Below, in pieces: positions 13,140 to 24,303 of a stretch of 64,000 nt of DNA. The stretch is taken from assembly GCA_029204225.1 (NCBI GenBank), contig CM055104.1, forward strand, positions 43,617,148 to 43,681,147. The letters run 5' to 3'. Under the pieces are notes generated by a model, which did not search any database, was not told the origin of the DNA, and saw nothing but the letters and a program-made list of their open reading frames with translations. Position 1 is the first letter of the stretch; every line of letters begins with the position of its first letter. The translations under genes were made by a program, and so were the position numbers. This DNA comes from Diphasiastrum complanatum (Eukaryota > Streptophyta > Lycopodiopsida > Lycopodiales > Lycopodiaceae).

Positions 13140-13990
13140 TTGGAAGATTGTCGAATTTTCAAATCGAAAAAGCAATTACTCGCAATGCGTCTTCAAAATT
13201 TCGGTTTCGCTTTCGCACACATTCCAGTAGAACTTTGTAAGAAGCTAGATATTACTAGTTTTGAGTCTATCTTTGTTGGATACTATTCGAATCATAAAGC
13301 TTATAGGATTTACAATCCAGTAACTAAAGAGATTATTTTTAGTATAGACGTTATCTTTCTCGAAGATTCGTTTGTCAATCTCATGGGAAAGGAGAAAGTT
13401 ACAGATGTTGAATTACTATCTTATATCGCATTAAGTTCAAATCTTGACTCTACTTTAATCAATGATTTGGAAGACAACTCAAGAAAGCCACACTAGCCAG
13501 AAAAGCCAAGTCTTCGAAGATCGAATCAAAACAGGTTTCGTCCCGACATATTTATCGATAACTCCATAGCCACTTGTTATTTTGTCGAGGAGCCAACTAG
13601 TTATTTGAAGGCAATTTCTAGTCCAGATGTAGATCAATGCAAATTAGCGATGGACAAAGAGTATCAAATTTCTCTTATCAAAAACCAGACATGGACTGTT
13701 ACGGATCTGCCAGATGGTATGAACATCATTTCTTACAAATGGGTTATCAAGTCAAGTACAAAGTCGATCGATGGGAGATAAGATTAGTTGCCAGAGGATT
13801 CTCCCAAATCCTAAATGTTATCTATTCAATAACTTTCAGTCCTGTGGTCCAAACATTCGTTGATCAATCTTTTACTTTAATTTATGGTAGTGGCAAATCT
13901 AGAGATTCACTAGATGGATGTACAAACTGGATTTTTACATGGAGTGTTGGAGGATTTGCAGATTCCAAAACAACTCTAAACCTATTTAAT
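13140..13990 (+). pseudogene. Copia A integrase C-terminus and reverse transcriptase N-terminus, broken
   Basis: The stretch 13140-13496 carries the copia integrase tail signature (AHIPVELCKKLD, IFVGYYSNHKAYRIYNP, DVIFLEDSF). From about 13640 the reverse transcriptase start is visible across two frames: KNQTWTV, DLPDGM, YKWVIKSS, then LVARGFSQ and TFSPVVQ, and finally a DVQTGFLHGVLE-like block. At least two frameshifts separate these blocks. The reading dies near 13990, where the nested gypsy DNA begins. The YxDD active site is absent, so the fragment is non-functional. Confidence 0.8.
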
Positions 13991-14138
13991 AATTGAGAGA
14001 GATTTGTCACCCTTCATGTGTAAGTCCAACCCTGAGTTGCAGCGGATCATGATCTGGAAGGATTTTGTTCCGGATCGTGCGATTCGGAACGTGCACGTTT
14101 CGGGACCAGAAACAATGTTTCGGAACGGGTTAAAAATT

Positions 14139-14198
14139 GCAAATTTTTTTTATGTAGGCCGCGAGCAGACAGCCTGCAGCCCACATAAAAAAATTTGC
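14139..14198. repeat. 60-base hairpin (inverted repeat)
   Basis: The left arm GCAAATTTTTTTTATGTAGG and the right arm CCACATAAAAAAATTTGC pair over about 20 positions with one bulge and one mismatch. The loop is GC-rich (about 18 bases). It sits at the boundary where copia A coding homology stops, in the presumed 5' region of the gypsy element. It could be an LTR-internal terminator or hairpin, or a small foldback insertion. Confidence 0.6.
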
Positions 14199-14714
14199 CT
14201 TCTCAGAGTTGGAGAATGAGAGAGAGCACAGACATGCTCATGCTGTTAGTTTTTTCCATTATTGCTTGTACCAAAAGATAGGAATCTCATGTCCCTTTTC
14301 CATGTGTTTTTGACTCTTTTTTGCAAACTAGCTTATACTGATTTGATTGAGGAGCAATTTTAGGCTAAACTGTGTTCCTTCATGCCTACAAACATCCTTG
14401 TGCTATTAGTTTCGGTTTTTATCGCTTGTAGAGAAAGTTTTCGGTGGCATGCCCAAATCACATGTGTTTTAGGGTTTAGGATTTACGGATCTTGTAGGCA
14501 TGCCATTGAGTTGCAGTATGAAGCTGCACTATCTTTCTTCATTGCAATGGGATGCTTGTTCTGAGGGGTTTAGGGTCCAGGACATGTTTTGCAGCTTACA
14601 CCTCTTGTCGATGCAACAAAATGACAAATTTTTTTGACGTTGGGTTTAGGGTTGTTGTAACTTGTAAGCGATTGAATTATGTGAATGCATGTGTGGAATC
14701 CGAATGTTGTTGCT

Positions 14715-15265
14715 ATCCCATCTCGGTGAGACCAGGACACAAAGAAGCTTGCTAGAGTTAGTTTGATGTCTAAGTGCCTGTGCGAGAGTTCCCAGTGAAA
14801 AAAAGATGGGAAAGTACCAAAGAACCCTAGCAGACACCAAAATTTTCAGCTCTAGTGGGCAAGAACTCTCGCAGAGGATTCTGAAGTTCCATCTCATAGA
14901 GACAAGGACACAGAAAAGTCTGCGAGAGTTAGTTTGATTCCAGTGAGCAAAAACTTGGATTTAAGTGCTAAAAAATCACTAAAAATTGAAGATCCAGCAA
15001 ATCCTTCCAGGAAGAACTCTCGCAGATCCTCTCAAACGATTCAGAATATTCATTTCCATCAGTGATGAAGCCTGTGAGAGTTAGTACAGAGATTAGTTAC
15101 CTCTTGCAGAGAATTCCATAGTGAGATTTGACCCAGATCCAGCTACTGTGATCCTTGAGAGAGTTACTTCCCAAATATCTGAGAGATATCAAGTTTTTTA
15201 TCTACAAAAACAGCTAAAAAAACCCTCGCACAGCCAACCCTCGCACAAGAAAACCCTCGTAGACT
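14715..15265. repeat. Degenerate tandem repeat with GCGAGAG motifs in the gypsy leader
   Basis: GAGACCAGGACACAAAGAAG followed by TTGCTAGAGTTAGTTTGAT (about 14727-14766) recurs as GAGACAAGGACACAGAAAAG followed by TCTGCGAGAGTTAGTTTGAT (about 14898-14937), a period near 170 bases. A third decayed copy ends GCCTGTGAGAGTTAG near 15070-15084. The complementary word AACTCTCGCAGA occurs at about 14866 and 15014, and AACCCTCGCACA twice near 15222-15250, so the motif appears in both orientations. Confidence 0.55.
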
Positions 15266-15468
15266 AGATCAGTGGAAAGATCTACACCATATCCAGCTAC
15301 TGTCAAAATCTCAAGTCAATCAGTGCAAGGAGTAAGAAGTTATCAAGGAAAAACCACCGTAAAAGGCCTAAATTTCACTTCCGGCTGATCAGATCGATCA
15401 GATCCTTAAGATCCATACTGCATCCCAGTGAACAAGCAAGATCCAACCACTTTGGAACCCACCATTGG

Positions 15469-17140
15469 ATGAATCTGAGATTGATACAATCAATAGCACG
15501 AAGGATAGCAAATCAAGCACCACACCTTCCCATATTAGCAGCTGTGCAACAAGAGGCAGAACCGGAACCAGCACCAATGGAACCAATGGGCCAACCCGTA
15601 CATGTCGCTCCCTTGCAAGCAGTCCGGAGAGCACCACGGATGGAAATACCAAAATACGACAGATCATCAGATCCCATTCGATTCCTCCATATCTATGAGC
15701 AAGCTTATGAAATCTATGGCGAACGGATACGTGTGGAAAAGCTGATGTTGTTCCCCATGTCCTTATTGGCAGTGGCTCAGGATTGGTTTTTCAACCTGTC
15801 AAAGGAAGAAAAATCCACTTGGGAAGTGGTTAAAGCGGCTCTCATTATGCGCTTTAAACCAAGGAAGTTCCTGGAAGACCCATTTCTCTTGATGAGTAAA
15901 GTCCAGATGGGAAAACGAGAAAGGGTCAGGGACTATATTGAACGGGTCAAACATCTACGATCCGAGTGCAGTGTAGCCCTAACTCCCGATCACGCGGTGA
16001 TCATGTGGTTTCTAGTCGGACTACCACGAAGCATCAGAAGAGAATTGAAACGACGGGAGTAGTACGCTACTCTGCAAGAAGCTATGGAAGATGCCATTAG
16101 GGAAGAGGACGAGGGATCTGACGACGAATATCCATCCACCCATACTCCTACTCCCTCGATAGCATCGTCATCATCAAACACATCCGCTCTACCCACAGAA
16201 CTGTTGTTGGAGAAAATGACAAAATTACACAAACAACAATTGGAGCAACTTACGGCACAGTTTGACCAGAAACTGAAAGCCTTACAGGGAGTTGTAGCAG
16301 TAACGCCACATCAACCGGAACCGAACCAACTACAGTATCCACGACGGGAGAATGTATGGTGTTTAGTGTGCATGCAAAACCATACAGCGAACGAGTGTCC
16401 GGTCATAAAGCAAAATCTGAGACTGACACATAGATTATGCCATCTGTGTAATGCAACATCGCACGATACGACATTTTGCCCCTTTAACCCCCGGAGTGTT
16501 CAACAGAAGAGAAGTCCTTATCAGACTTCTTATTCATATCATCAAGGGACACCAAATGCAGCACCGAGGTATGGCGCACCGAATCAGCGACAGCATATGG
16601 CCTTACCTGCACCACCAGTGCCAACCAATCAACAAGTGGCCCATGTAAATCTGACAACAGCAGAACCAGAGATGCAAGTACCACCTCAACCTGAGCAGCA
16701 ACAATGGTGCAGACCAGATGTATGGATCTTGTCATAAATGAATCTTTTATGGCCTATGCAGCTCAAACTCAGCGTCAAGACGGAAGAAATTACGGCTGTT
16801 ACGGATGCGACGAAGGACACAGAATTGCAGAATGTCCCTACAAGGGACAATATACATCCTTCTGTCAAGAATGCGGTTATGGACACTGTTACAAGAATTG
16901 TCCATTTAAACCTAGAACCAGTGCACCTCTCAACTTCATTGCGATACAACAACCAGCAGTTCCAACAGAGATGCCATCGGAAAGACACCAATTCCATGCT
17001 CCTATGTTAGCCGTCATGCGAGCACAGAAGAGGAAGGAAGTGGCTCCCTCACCACCACCCTTGGTCACTGATGACCAGCCCTCAACTTCAGTGCCATATC
17101 CAAATGTGAGGGAAGAAAGAAGACAGTACCAGAAAATATG
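15469..17140 (+). pseudogene. Gypsy gag with four zinc knuckles, broken
   Basis: The start is the ATG at 15469. Residues 55-195 resemble a retrotransposon gag capsid (EIPKYDRSSDP, AQDWFFNL, LVGLPRSIRRELKRRE). A TAG at 16060-16062 interrupts the frame, which resumes in phase to 16737, and a frameshift near 16700 moves the rest to another frame. Four zinc-knuckle candidates follow: CLVCMQNHTANEC, CHLCNATSHDTTFC, CYGCDEGHRIAEC and CQECGYGHCYKNC. Three have C-X2-C-X3-H-X4-C spacing and one the canonical X4. Knuckles bind genomic RNA during packaging; four is more than the usual one or two. Confidence 0.75.
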
Positions 17141-17267
17141 ACACTGGGTACAAAAGGCACAAGCGGAGAAAAAAGAGCAGGAAAGAGACAATCCCACGGA
17201 ACCTCCAGTTGGCGGCGAACGGGAACCGCAAGCCGGCTCACCACTGTGCACTGATCAGAATGATCGG

Positions 17268-20230
17268 TTGCACCAACATAAACCACCTTTTCACATGGTG
17301 GAGCCCAAGGAACCACGCACCGAAAGGCTCACACTTTTACTGGCGAGCCATGTTAGTTTACCACTCGGGGAACTACTACGGATTGCACCACAAGCGAAAA
17401 GCCTTCTAGCTAAATGGGCCAAAGAGGATGAGGAACCAGTAGCACCTGAGCCCATATATTGTACGGGCTATGAAGAAACAAGTAACGTCCTCCACATCGG
17501 GGCATCATGGGAAAGTGACGAACACAACATCACTTTGTCGATCAAACACAAGAGATACGAGGATGAGGCAACAATAGTAGATGCAGGATCAGGTGTCAAT
17601 TTGATCTCCACTACTTTGTATGAAAAGTGGGGTCTACAAGGGTTGAAGCCAACAAGATTCGCCATCAATCCTGTGTGAAACCAAAAGGTGTAGTTGTCGA
17701 TATCCCTGTAAAAATAGTGGGCATGTAGTTTGTGATCACTTTTATAGTCATGGATATACCTGAATCTCCAACTGCATACCGTGTGTTACTGGGAAGACCA
17801 TGGTTGAGGACTGCGCAAGTAGTACACAATTGGGCTACGGGGAAACTCACCTTCGAGAACATAGAGCAGGCTGTAAAGGTTGATCCAACCACATGGGTGG
17901 TGAAACCTATTGCATCCAATGCTGATGACGGATCATCCACGACAGACCACAAGATTGATCACCCAAGGCCAGCCAAGGGAGGTCACTATGATTCAGAGAC
18001 GGATGTCGTAAGATGGATGGATGCATTAGCAACTACTGACTGCCGGACATGTCAATATGAATCAGATCCTGAACCCAGTACATCTTCACCCAAGTGTTAC
18101 AATATGGACACACCAATCACATTTGGGGTGAATATGATAAACGTAGCATGGCTGTCAGTGGAACCTATTGAGAACCCAGTGGACGATGATTTAGTCCCTT
18201 GGCAACATGCTTTAACTTATAATAAGGAGATTGAGCTGACTGATGGGCAGGTCCTACATCACATGGACCCAGATCATTATGGAATCAAGAAAGTACCAGC
18301 TCAACCATCGCAAAAGTCTGCTATGGCGAAAGTCTCAAGGATCGATCCACCCAAGGCACATGCGAATAAGAAGAATCAGTTGAAGCAACGCTACAACCAG
18401 GTGATCCGATGGAGTGATTTACCTAAAGAGGCGATAGCTACGGTAGATGTTAATATCCGCAACCATAAGGCGAATGTCGCGGCAGTTCCGATGAAAGACA
18501 ACAAGGACGAATCCACCAAAATGACAAAAAAGAGCAAAAAGAAAGTGTTGGATTCCTTGAAGTCAATCAAGATGGACTCGAATATAGTGTCATCTTCTAC
18601 ACAGGTGACAAAAAATCAAAAGATGACCAGTCGGGCTAAGATCAATATGCTGAAAGAGGAATCTCGACGAGCTCCAATTCACAAGATGCCTGAAACTTTC
18701 AAGAATTATACCTTGGACGACGTGATAATTATGATGCCACAAGCTCAAGAGAACCTGATCAAAGTCAGGCACCAGTGGAACAAGTCTTCGAGGGACCTGC
18801 GCGAACACAGCCGATGAACCTTGCCGAGCTAGGTGAAGAAGAAAAGATAGTGCATGTGGGAGAGCAGTTAACGCCCACACAATTCAAGAGACTACGATCC
18901 TTGTTGGTGGAGTATAAAGACTGTTTTGCCTAGAGTTATAGTGTTCTTAAGGGCATTCCACCAACAGTAGTCCAACACACCATACCCTTGGTGGATGGAG
19001 TAGCCCCCAAGATAAGCCATTACTACCGCTGCAACCCGAATTATATAGAGCTAATCAAGTAGGAGTTGCAAAAGGTGATGGATGCAGATTTCATTTATGA
19101 AATCGAGCACACGGAATGGGTATCGCCGATAGTCGTAGTACCCAAGAAGAACAACAAAATGCGAATTTGTGTGAATCTGAAGGCACTAAATGCAGTCACC
19201 AAAAAGGACCATTTTTCTTTATCATTTACAGAAAGTGTCCTCGACATAGTAGCTGGCGCCAAAGCCTACAGTTTTCTAGATGGCTTCAGCAGCTACAACC
19301 AGGTGAAAATAGCCCCCTAAGACCAATACAAGACAACATTTGCCACGGAATGGGGAACTTATGCCTATAAAGTGATGCCATTCGGAATTTGCAATGCCCC
19401 AAGCAATTTCCAACGAGTCATGCAGGCGGCATTCAAAGAATATTTGCAAAAATTTCTGGAAATTTTCTTGGACGATATGTGCGTGCATGGGCCAGATTCA
19501 GAACATTATCCAATTTGGAGAAGGTGTTACAAAAATGCCGCGACTTTCAGATCTACCTGAATCCAGAAAAATATCAATTTTGGGTGACACATGGCTTGAT
19601 TCTCGGCCATATAGTGTCAAGACACAGGATCGCCATAGACCTATCAAAGATTAGGATCATTGTTGATCTACCACCACCAGGGATGATCTGCGATGTCTAC
19701 ATCTTCATGGATCATTCTAACTATTATAGGATCTTCATTCGGGATTTTGTGGAGTTAGCCAGACCAATTTACAAACTCACAATGGATCCACATTGGAATG
19801 AGAAAGCCCTAAAGGCTTTCCAAAAGCTTAAGGATGCATTGGTTTCAGCACCAATCTTGCGCCCACCCAATTGGTCCATTGAGTTTAATGTGCATACGGA
19901 CGCATCGAAGTATGCAGTTGGAGCAGTCTTAACCCAGCCAGGTGAACACAAAAAGGATTTTTCAATCCGATTTGCAAGCCGATAGCTCAGTGATACAGAA
20001 ATGAATTATTCAACCACAAAGCAGGAAGCACTGGCAATAATCTATGCGGTTAAGAAATTTCGGCACTGCTTGATGGCCACACATTTCGCTTTTTATACGG
20101 ACTAGCAACCCTTGCTCTATCTTGTTAACAAAACTTGCAACACCGGGAGAATCACCAGATGGCTACTTCTGTTGTTGGAGTTAAATTTTTGGATAGTAGT
20201 TCGCAAGGAAAAAAAACACTACATGGCAGA
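17268..20230 (+). pseudogene. Gypsy protease, reverse transcriptase and RNase H, broken
   Basis: The protease has an aspartic active site written DAGSG (about 17578-17595), followed after a TAG at 17726-17728 by a LLGRPWL motif. A lysine-rich linker runs to 18817. The reverse transcriptase spans about 18960-19560 (WVSPIVVVPKKN, RICVNLKALN, SFLDGFSSYNQV, MPFGICNAPSNFQRVM, catalytic FLDD). It continues after a frameshift into the connection region and RNase H (HTDASKYAVGAVLTQ, TEMNYSTTKQEALAIIYAV). In-frame stops at 19060-19062, near 19318, at 19983-19985 and near 20104 show it is dead. Confidence 0.85.
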
Positions 20231-21575
20231 TTATGTGTCGCGAATCAAGGGAAAGGAGGTTGCAACCCAACCCGACGATGAGCTGGCTGTTGCTGCCTTA
20301 TTTTATGTAGACACAGTACCAGAATGGGCTGCCGACATTGTTGAATATCTAATGTGGGGCCAACCAGACAAATCACTACCAAAGGCGGATCAGCAGAAAT
20401 TGATCTTGAAAGCTAGACCTTATCAGCTGATTGTCGGCCAGTTGTATCGAAGAGGACCAGACGAGATTCTTCGGTGGTGTATTCTCCCCCATGAGGACAC
20501 CCAGATCATTTTGCTTTCACATGAAGGCATGGGTGGAGGCCATCCTGCATCCAACATTACAGTTCGCAAGATCCTGCAATCAGGATGTTGGTGGCCAACG
20601 ATTCATAAGGATACGAAGGAATACTTGAGAAAGTGCGATGTGTGCCAAAGGGCGAGAAGACCAACGAGATTAAATTATGACCTACTGCAACCGGTCTTAA
20701 CCCAAGCACCATTCGAAAAGTGGAAATTGGATTAAATCGGTCCAATTCACCCTGCAGCAAGGAGCTCCCAGGCTCGATACATAATCATAGCCATGGACTA
20801 TCTCACCAAGTGGGTCGAATCCAAGGTAGTAAGAGTAGCTGATGCTAGGACCACTGCCAAGTTCCTTTATGAAAATATCATTGTGCACTTTGGATGCCCG
20901 GTGGAGCTAGTCAGCGATCGCGGAAGTCATTTCATCAGTGAGACCATCAAGGTCCTGTTGGAGGAATTCTTCGTGATCCATAGAACCAGTACGCCTTATT
21001 ATCCTCGTGGTAATGGGCAAGCAGAATCATCCAATAAGATCCTGTGTAGTGTGCTCACGAAAACAATTGAAGCTAGCAGATCAGATTGGAAACATAAGTT
21101 GCATGCTGCTCTGTGGGCATTCAGGACAACATATAAGAGAAGCACTGATCAAACACCTTTCCAATTGGTATATGGTCAAGATGTTGTAATGCCAGTAGAG
21201 TTTCTAGTTCTTTCATTAAGGATTGTTACAACGCAACATCTGAATGAATCCAAATCTCTAAAACTACGCCACGAAGCTCTACATAAACTCTGTGAAACAC
21301 GCTTACTAGTTGTGCATGCACTGGCAGCTAAAAAGGAAAGACGCAAGGCATGGCACGATCACAGGTTACAAAAGAAGGATCTTCGCTCTGGAGATCTGGT
21401 CCTGATGTATAAAACCAAGGTGATGAAGGGGAAATTAAAATTCACAAACGAAGGTCTTTATCGGATCAAGGAAATTCTTAATCATGGAGCTGTGAATTTA
21501 GAGAAGCTAGATGGGACACCATTCGATACACCCATCAATGGTAGTCGGTTGCACAAGTACTGGCCACCACAGTGA
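20112..21575 (+). pseudogene. Gypsy integrase, one internal stop
   Basis: After the end of RNase H (YMADYVSRI) comes the integrase zinc-binding HHCC region (HEGMGGGHP, CWWPTIHKD, CDVCQRARR). The core has catalytic residues in MDYLTKWVES (Asp), VSDRGSHF (Asp) and GNGQAESSNK (Glu). The C-terminal domain has a GPY/F-like segment (EGLYRIKEI) and ends HKYWPPQ-stop. A TAA interrupts the frame just before the core (after EKWKLD, near 20733). There is no chromodomain. Only about two lesions remain in this half, so decay is moderate. Confidence 0.85.
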
Positions 21576-21611
21576 GATAGATCCAGATTGGTTGTGGCAC
21601 ATTACGAAAAG

Positions 21612-22340
21612 CTATTCTGATAGACCATCATCACTAGATCTAGGTAAGTCCCATGTGCTATGCTTAGCAATTGACTCCATCTCCTCTCCCATGGCCTTGA
21701 CCCAAATGTCATCATCCTTCGCTTCACCATAAGTCGAAGGTTCTTTGCTTTGAATAATGCTAGATAAGAGAGCATAATTTGCTTCATACCTTTCAGGTAG
21801 TGTCTTCTCTCTTGTTGATCTTCGTAGCTCTCCCTGGCTAGATGATCCTGCAAAGTCATCCATGTCGCGGCTCTCCAACAATCTCTCAAACCACTTAGGG
21901 AGCTTCCTGTCAGGTGATCGGCTTCCTGGTGAAAATGTATCCCATGGTACATCCTTCTCCTTGCGTTTGTCACCTGCAACTTCAATCCTTTTTGCACCAA
22001 AAGGTTTGTCCCTACCTCTCCAACCTGTCTCTTGAGGTTGAGTAGTAGTATCTTGATATGTATCCTCATGTTCATCACTCGGAAGGTCAATGAATGGATC
22101 ATCATCAGGTGGTATCCTCACTATACCATTTTTCCCACTGGATGTGTCTATCTTCTTAGCATTCTCGTCTTCATACATCTTGGATTCATCAAAGATAACA
22201 TCACGGCTTATATAGATTTTGTTTTCCACTGGATCAAAACATCTATAGCCCTTCACACGATCATCACATCCTAGGAATATGCACTTGATAGCTTTTACAT
22301 CAAGTTTACGTCTCTCTTCCTTAGGAATGTGTACAAAGGC
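21612..22340 (-). pseudogene. Copia B integrase C-terminus and reverse transcriptase start
   Basis: Minus-strand frame continuing the integrase: HIPKEERRKLD, KGYRCFDPVENKIY, SRDVIFDESKMYE. A hydrophilic spacer follows, then the beginning of the copia reverse transcriptase (IWVKAMGEEMESI, STWDLP). Reading ends in SSDDGLSE-stop, where foreign sequence begins. The truncation removes all catalytic parts of the reverse transcriptase. Confidence 0.8.
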
Positions 22341-22829
22341 CTAACATCCAAAGATTCGCAAGTGGTTCACCTTTGGCTTCTTCTTCGTGAATGCTTCCTC
22401 AGGTGTTATCTTTGGTATGGCAATGCTAGGACTTTTATTTTGAAGATAGACTGCCGTGCTACATGCTTCTGACCAAAAATCTTTTGGTAGTTTCATCTCA
22501 GCTAGCATAGATTTGGCACTTTCCACAATCGTACGATTCTTGCGCTCAGCTACACCATTGAGAGCGGGAGTATGAGCTTGCGTAAATTGTCTTTTAATCC
22601 CACATTGATCACAAAGATCATTGAAGTCATTAGACTTGTACTCACCTCCACTATCTGATCTTAGGACTTTGATCTTCCTACCTGTTTGATTTTCAACCAA
22701 TGCTTTGAAGCTCTTGAAGTTATCAAATGCATCTGATTTCTTCTTCAAGAAGTAGATCCACGTCTTACGTGACATATCATCAATAAAGGTCATGAAATAG
22801 AAGGATTTACCTAAGGACATGGTCCTCAT
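22341..22829 (-). pseudogene. Copia B integrase core
   Basis: The minus-strand frame shows the rve core with the DDE triad in context: FMTFIDDMSRKTWIYF (Asp), LRSDSGGEYKSNDF (Asp) and LNGVAERKNRTIVE (Glu). GIKRQFTQAHTP and LPKDFWSEACSTAVYL are typical copia words. The zinc-binding N-terminal part (about 22830-23050) is spread over other frames (CESCVYGK-like codons), so there are frameshifts between protease and core. An in-frame TAG follows FGC at 22341. Confidence 0.85.
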
Positions 22830-23047
22830 AGGCCTGCATAAAATCTGTGTGGATTAAATCCAGGATGTTCTTTGCTCTTGCAACACCCCCTTTATTGAAC
22901 TTCTCTCGATGCTGCTTCCCATATACACAAGATTCGCACATCAATTTCAAGTGATCTTCTATGCTAGGCAATCATGTTACCATCTCCAATTTTCTCATCA
23001 AATAGAGGCTTCCCAAGTTTAAGTGACCAAGCCTCTTATGCCACAAC

Positions 23048-23689
23048 TCAGTTTGCAATGGAATGGATGATACAAGTCCATGTTGTAGCATTCAACCTGT
23101 ACAATTTTGTATTGGGCTCCCTTACTCCATCCGCAATAACTTTGAGCTTTTGGTTCACATCTTTCACAAAGCAATGATCATGGGTGAATTCTATTTTCAA
23201 CTTTTGATCAGTAATGACTCCAACAGAAAGTAGATTTTTCTTCAAACCTGGTATGTAAAGTACCTCCCTGATCATCCTGCTTTTGCCATCAGGTAGTTGG
23301 ATTGAAATGGTGCCTATCCCTTTGATCTTGCACACCTCATCATTTGCTTGTAAAACAGATGTTCCATTATCCAACACCTTCAAACTACTAAACCAATTCT
23401 TGTTACTTTTCCTATGTCTTGTGCCTCCCGAGTCAATATACCATGCTTGATCATCTTGATTAGATGACAATGCAGATATGAATATACTAGAGTCTTCAAT
23501 CTCACCCTCATCGACAAGGTTACCTGCTTGTTTTGGTTTCCCCTTGCCTTGTTCCGCCAGGAATTTGCGACATTCACTCTTCCAATGGCCCTTTTTACCA
23601 CAATGGAAGCACTTGCCTTTCTTCTTAGTTTTACTGGAAGATTCCTCATCCTCATGAGACTTGGCAAATTGCTTCTTAGACCTCTTCAT
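23048..23689 (-). pseudogene. Copia B zinc knuckle and protease
   Basis: On the minus strand the frame carries CFHCGKKGHWKSEC, a canonical C-X2-C-X4-H-X4-C gag knuckle. The copia protease follows, with active site DSGGT (in AWYIDSGGTRHR), GIGTISIQLPDGK, EVLYIPGLKKNLLSVG and a C-terminal strand. It runs into unrelated codons near the end, where the pre-integrase region begins in another frame. Confidence 0.85.
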
Positions 23690-24303
23690 GCCCTTGCCCT
23701 TGCCTTATTTTTGGCGTGTCGCAAGTGCCTTTCGTCGTTGCTCTTCCTGCATCAAGATTCATGTGAGCTCGTCAAAGGTTGGCAATCTTTCTCTTGATGC
23801 TATTCCGATTACAAACATCTAATAGGGTTCTGTAATGCCGCACAATGCATTGTGCACTAGCTCCACATCACATATGCACTCACCAATAGAATGCAGTTCA
23901 TCTCTCATTGTCTTGATTCTGGTCATGTACGTTTGAATGTGCTCTCCTAGCTCCATGCAGGCACTATTCAACTTTGACTTTAGAAACATGATTCTTGACG
24001 GATTTGATGTCTCGAATTGCTCCTTTAGCACATCCCATCCCTGTCTAGGTGTAACAGCATCACAAATGTGGGTAATGATGTGATCTTTCACTGACAAGTT
24101 AATGAAGGTCAAAGCTTTCCTCATCTTTTTGTCGAACACTTTGATATCTGCTTCATTTGGTGGCCTCCTCTCATCACTTGTGATGACTTCCCACACGTCT
24201 TTCTCCATCAGTATTTTTTCATTTTAAATTTCCACACTACAGAGTTGGAAATCCCGTCCAATTTGCTACTTTCACTCAAAATGGACTCTCCCATGTTTGC
24301 CAT
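23690..24303 (-). pseudogene. Copia B gag (UBN2-type), frameshifted
   Basis: Minus strand. The likely start is the ATG at 24303 (MANMGESILSESSKLDG). One stop and frameshift near 24210 leads into MEKDVWEVITS and the long open part 24208-23819 (KMRKALTFINLSV, GWDVLKEQFETSN, YMTRIKTMRDELHSIGE). The segment joining it to the zinc knuckle is frameshifted again. This is a classic copia gag core. Confidence 0.8.

Larger units (their letters stand above)
14000..15468 (+). other. Non-coding 5' region of the gypsy element
   Basis: This 1.5 kb between the copia A remnant and gypsy gag shows no protein homology. It should hold the gypsy 5' LTR, PBS and leader, but with the 3' LTR deleted there is no second copy against which to set LTR borders. 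No tRNA-complementary PBS could be recognised. From about 14715 it has a degenerate tandem repeat with CTCTCGCAGA / TCTGCGAGAGTTAG words. Confidence 0.45.
15469..21575 (+). mobile_element. Ty3/gypsy retrotransposon (non-chromovirus type), coding body, 3'-truncated
   Basis: Gag, protease, reverse transcriptase, RNase H and integrase follow in the Ty3/gypsy order on the + strand. The integrase ends at 21575 with no chromodomain, which places the element outside the chromoviruses, probably near the Tat/Athila side. The frame is broken by several stops and indels. No polypurine tract or 3' LTR follows: the sequence switches within about 25 bases to a minus-strand copia element. A second copy of the same family is at about 50430-53540. 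Confidence 0.85.
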
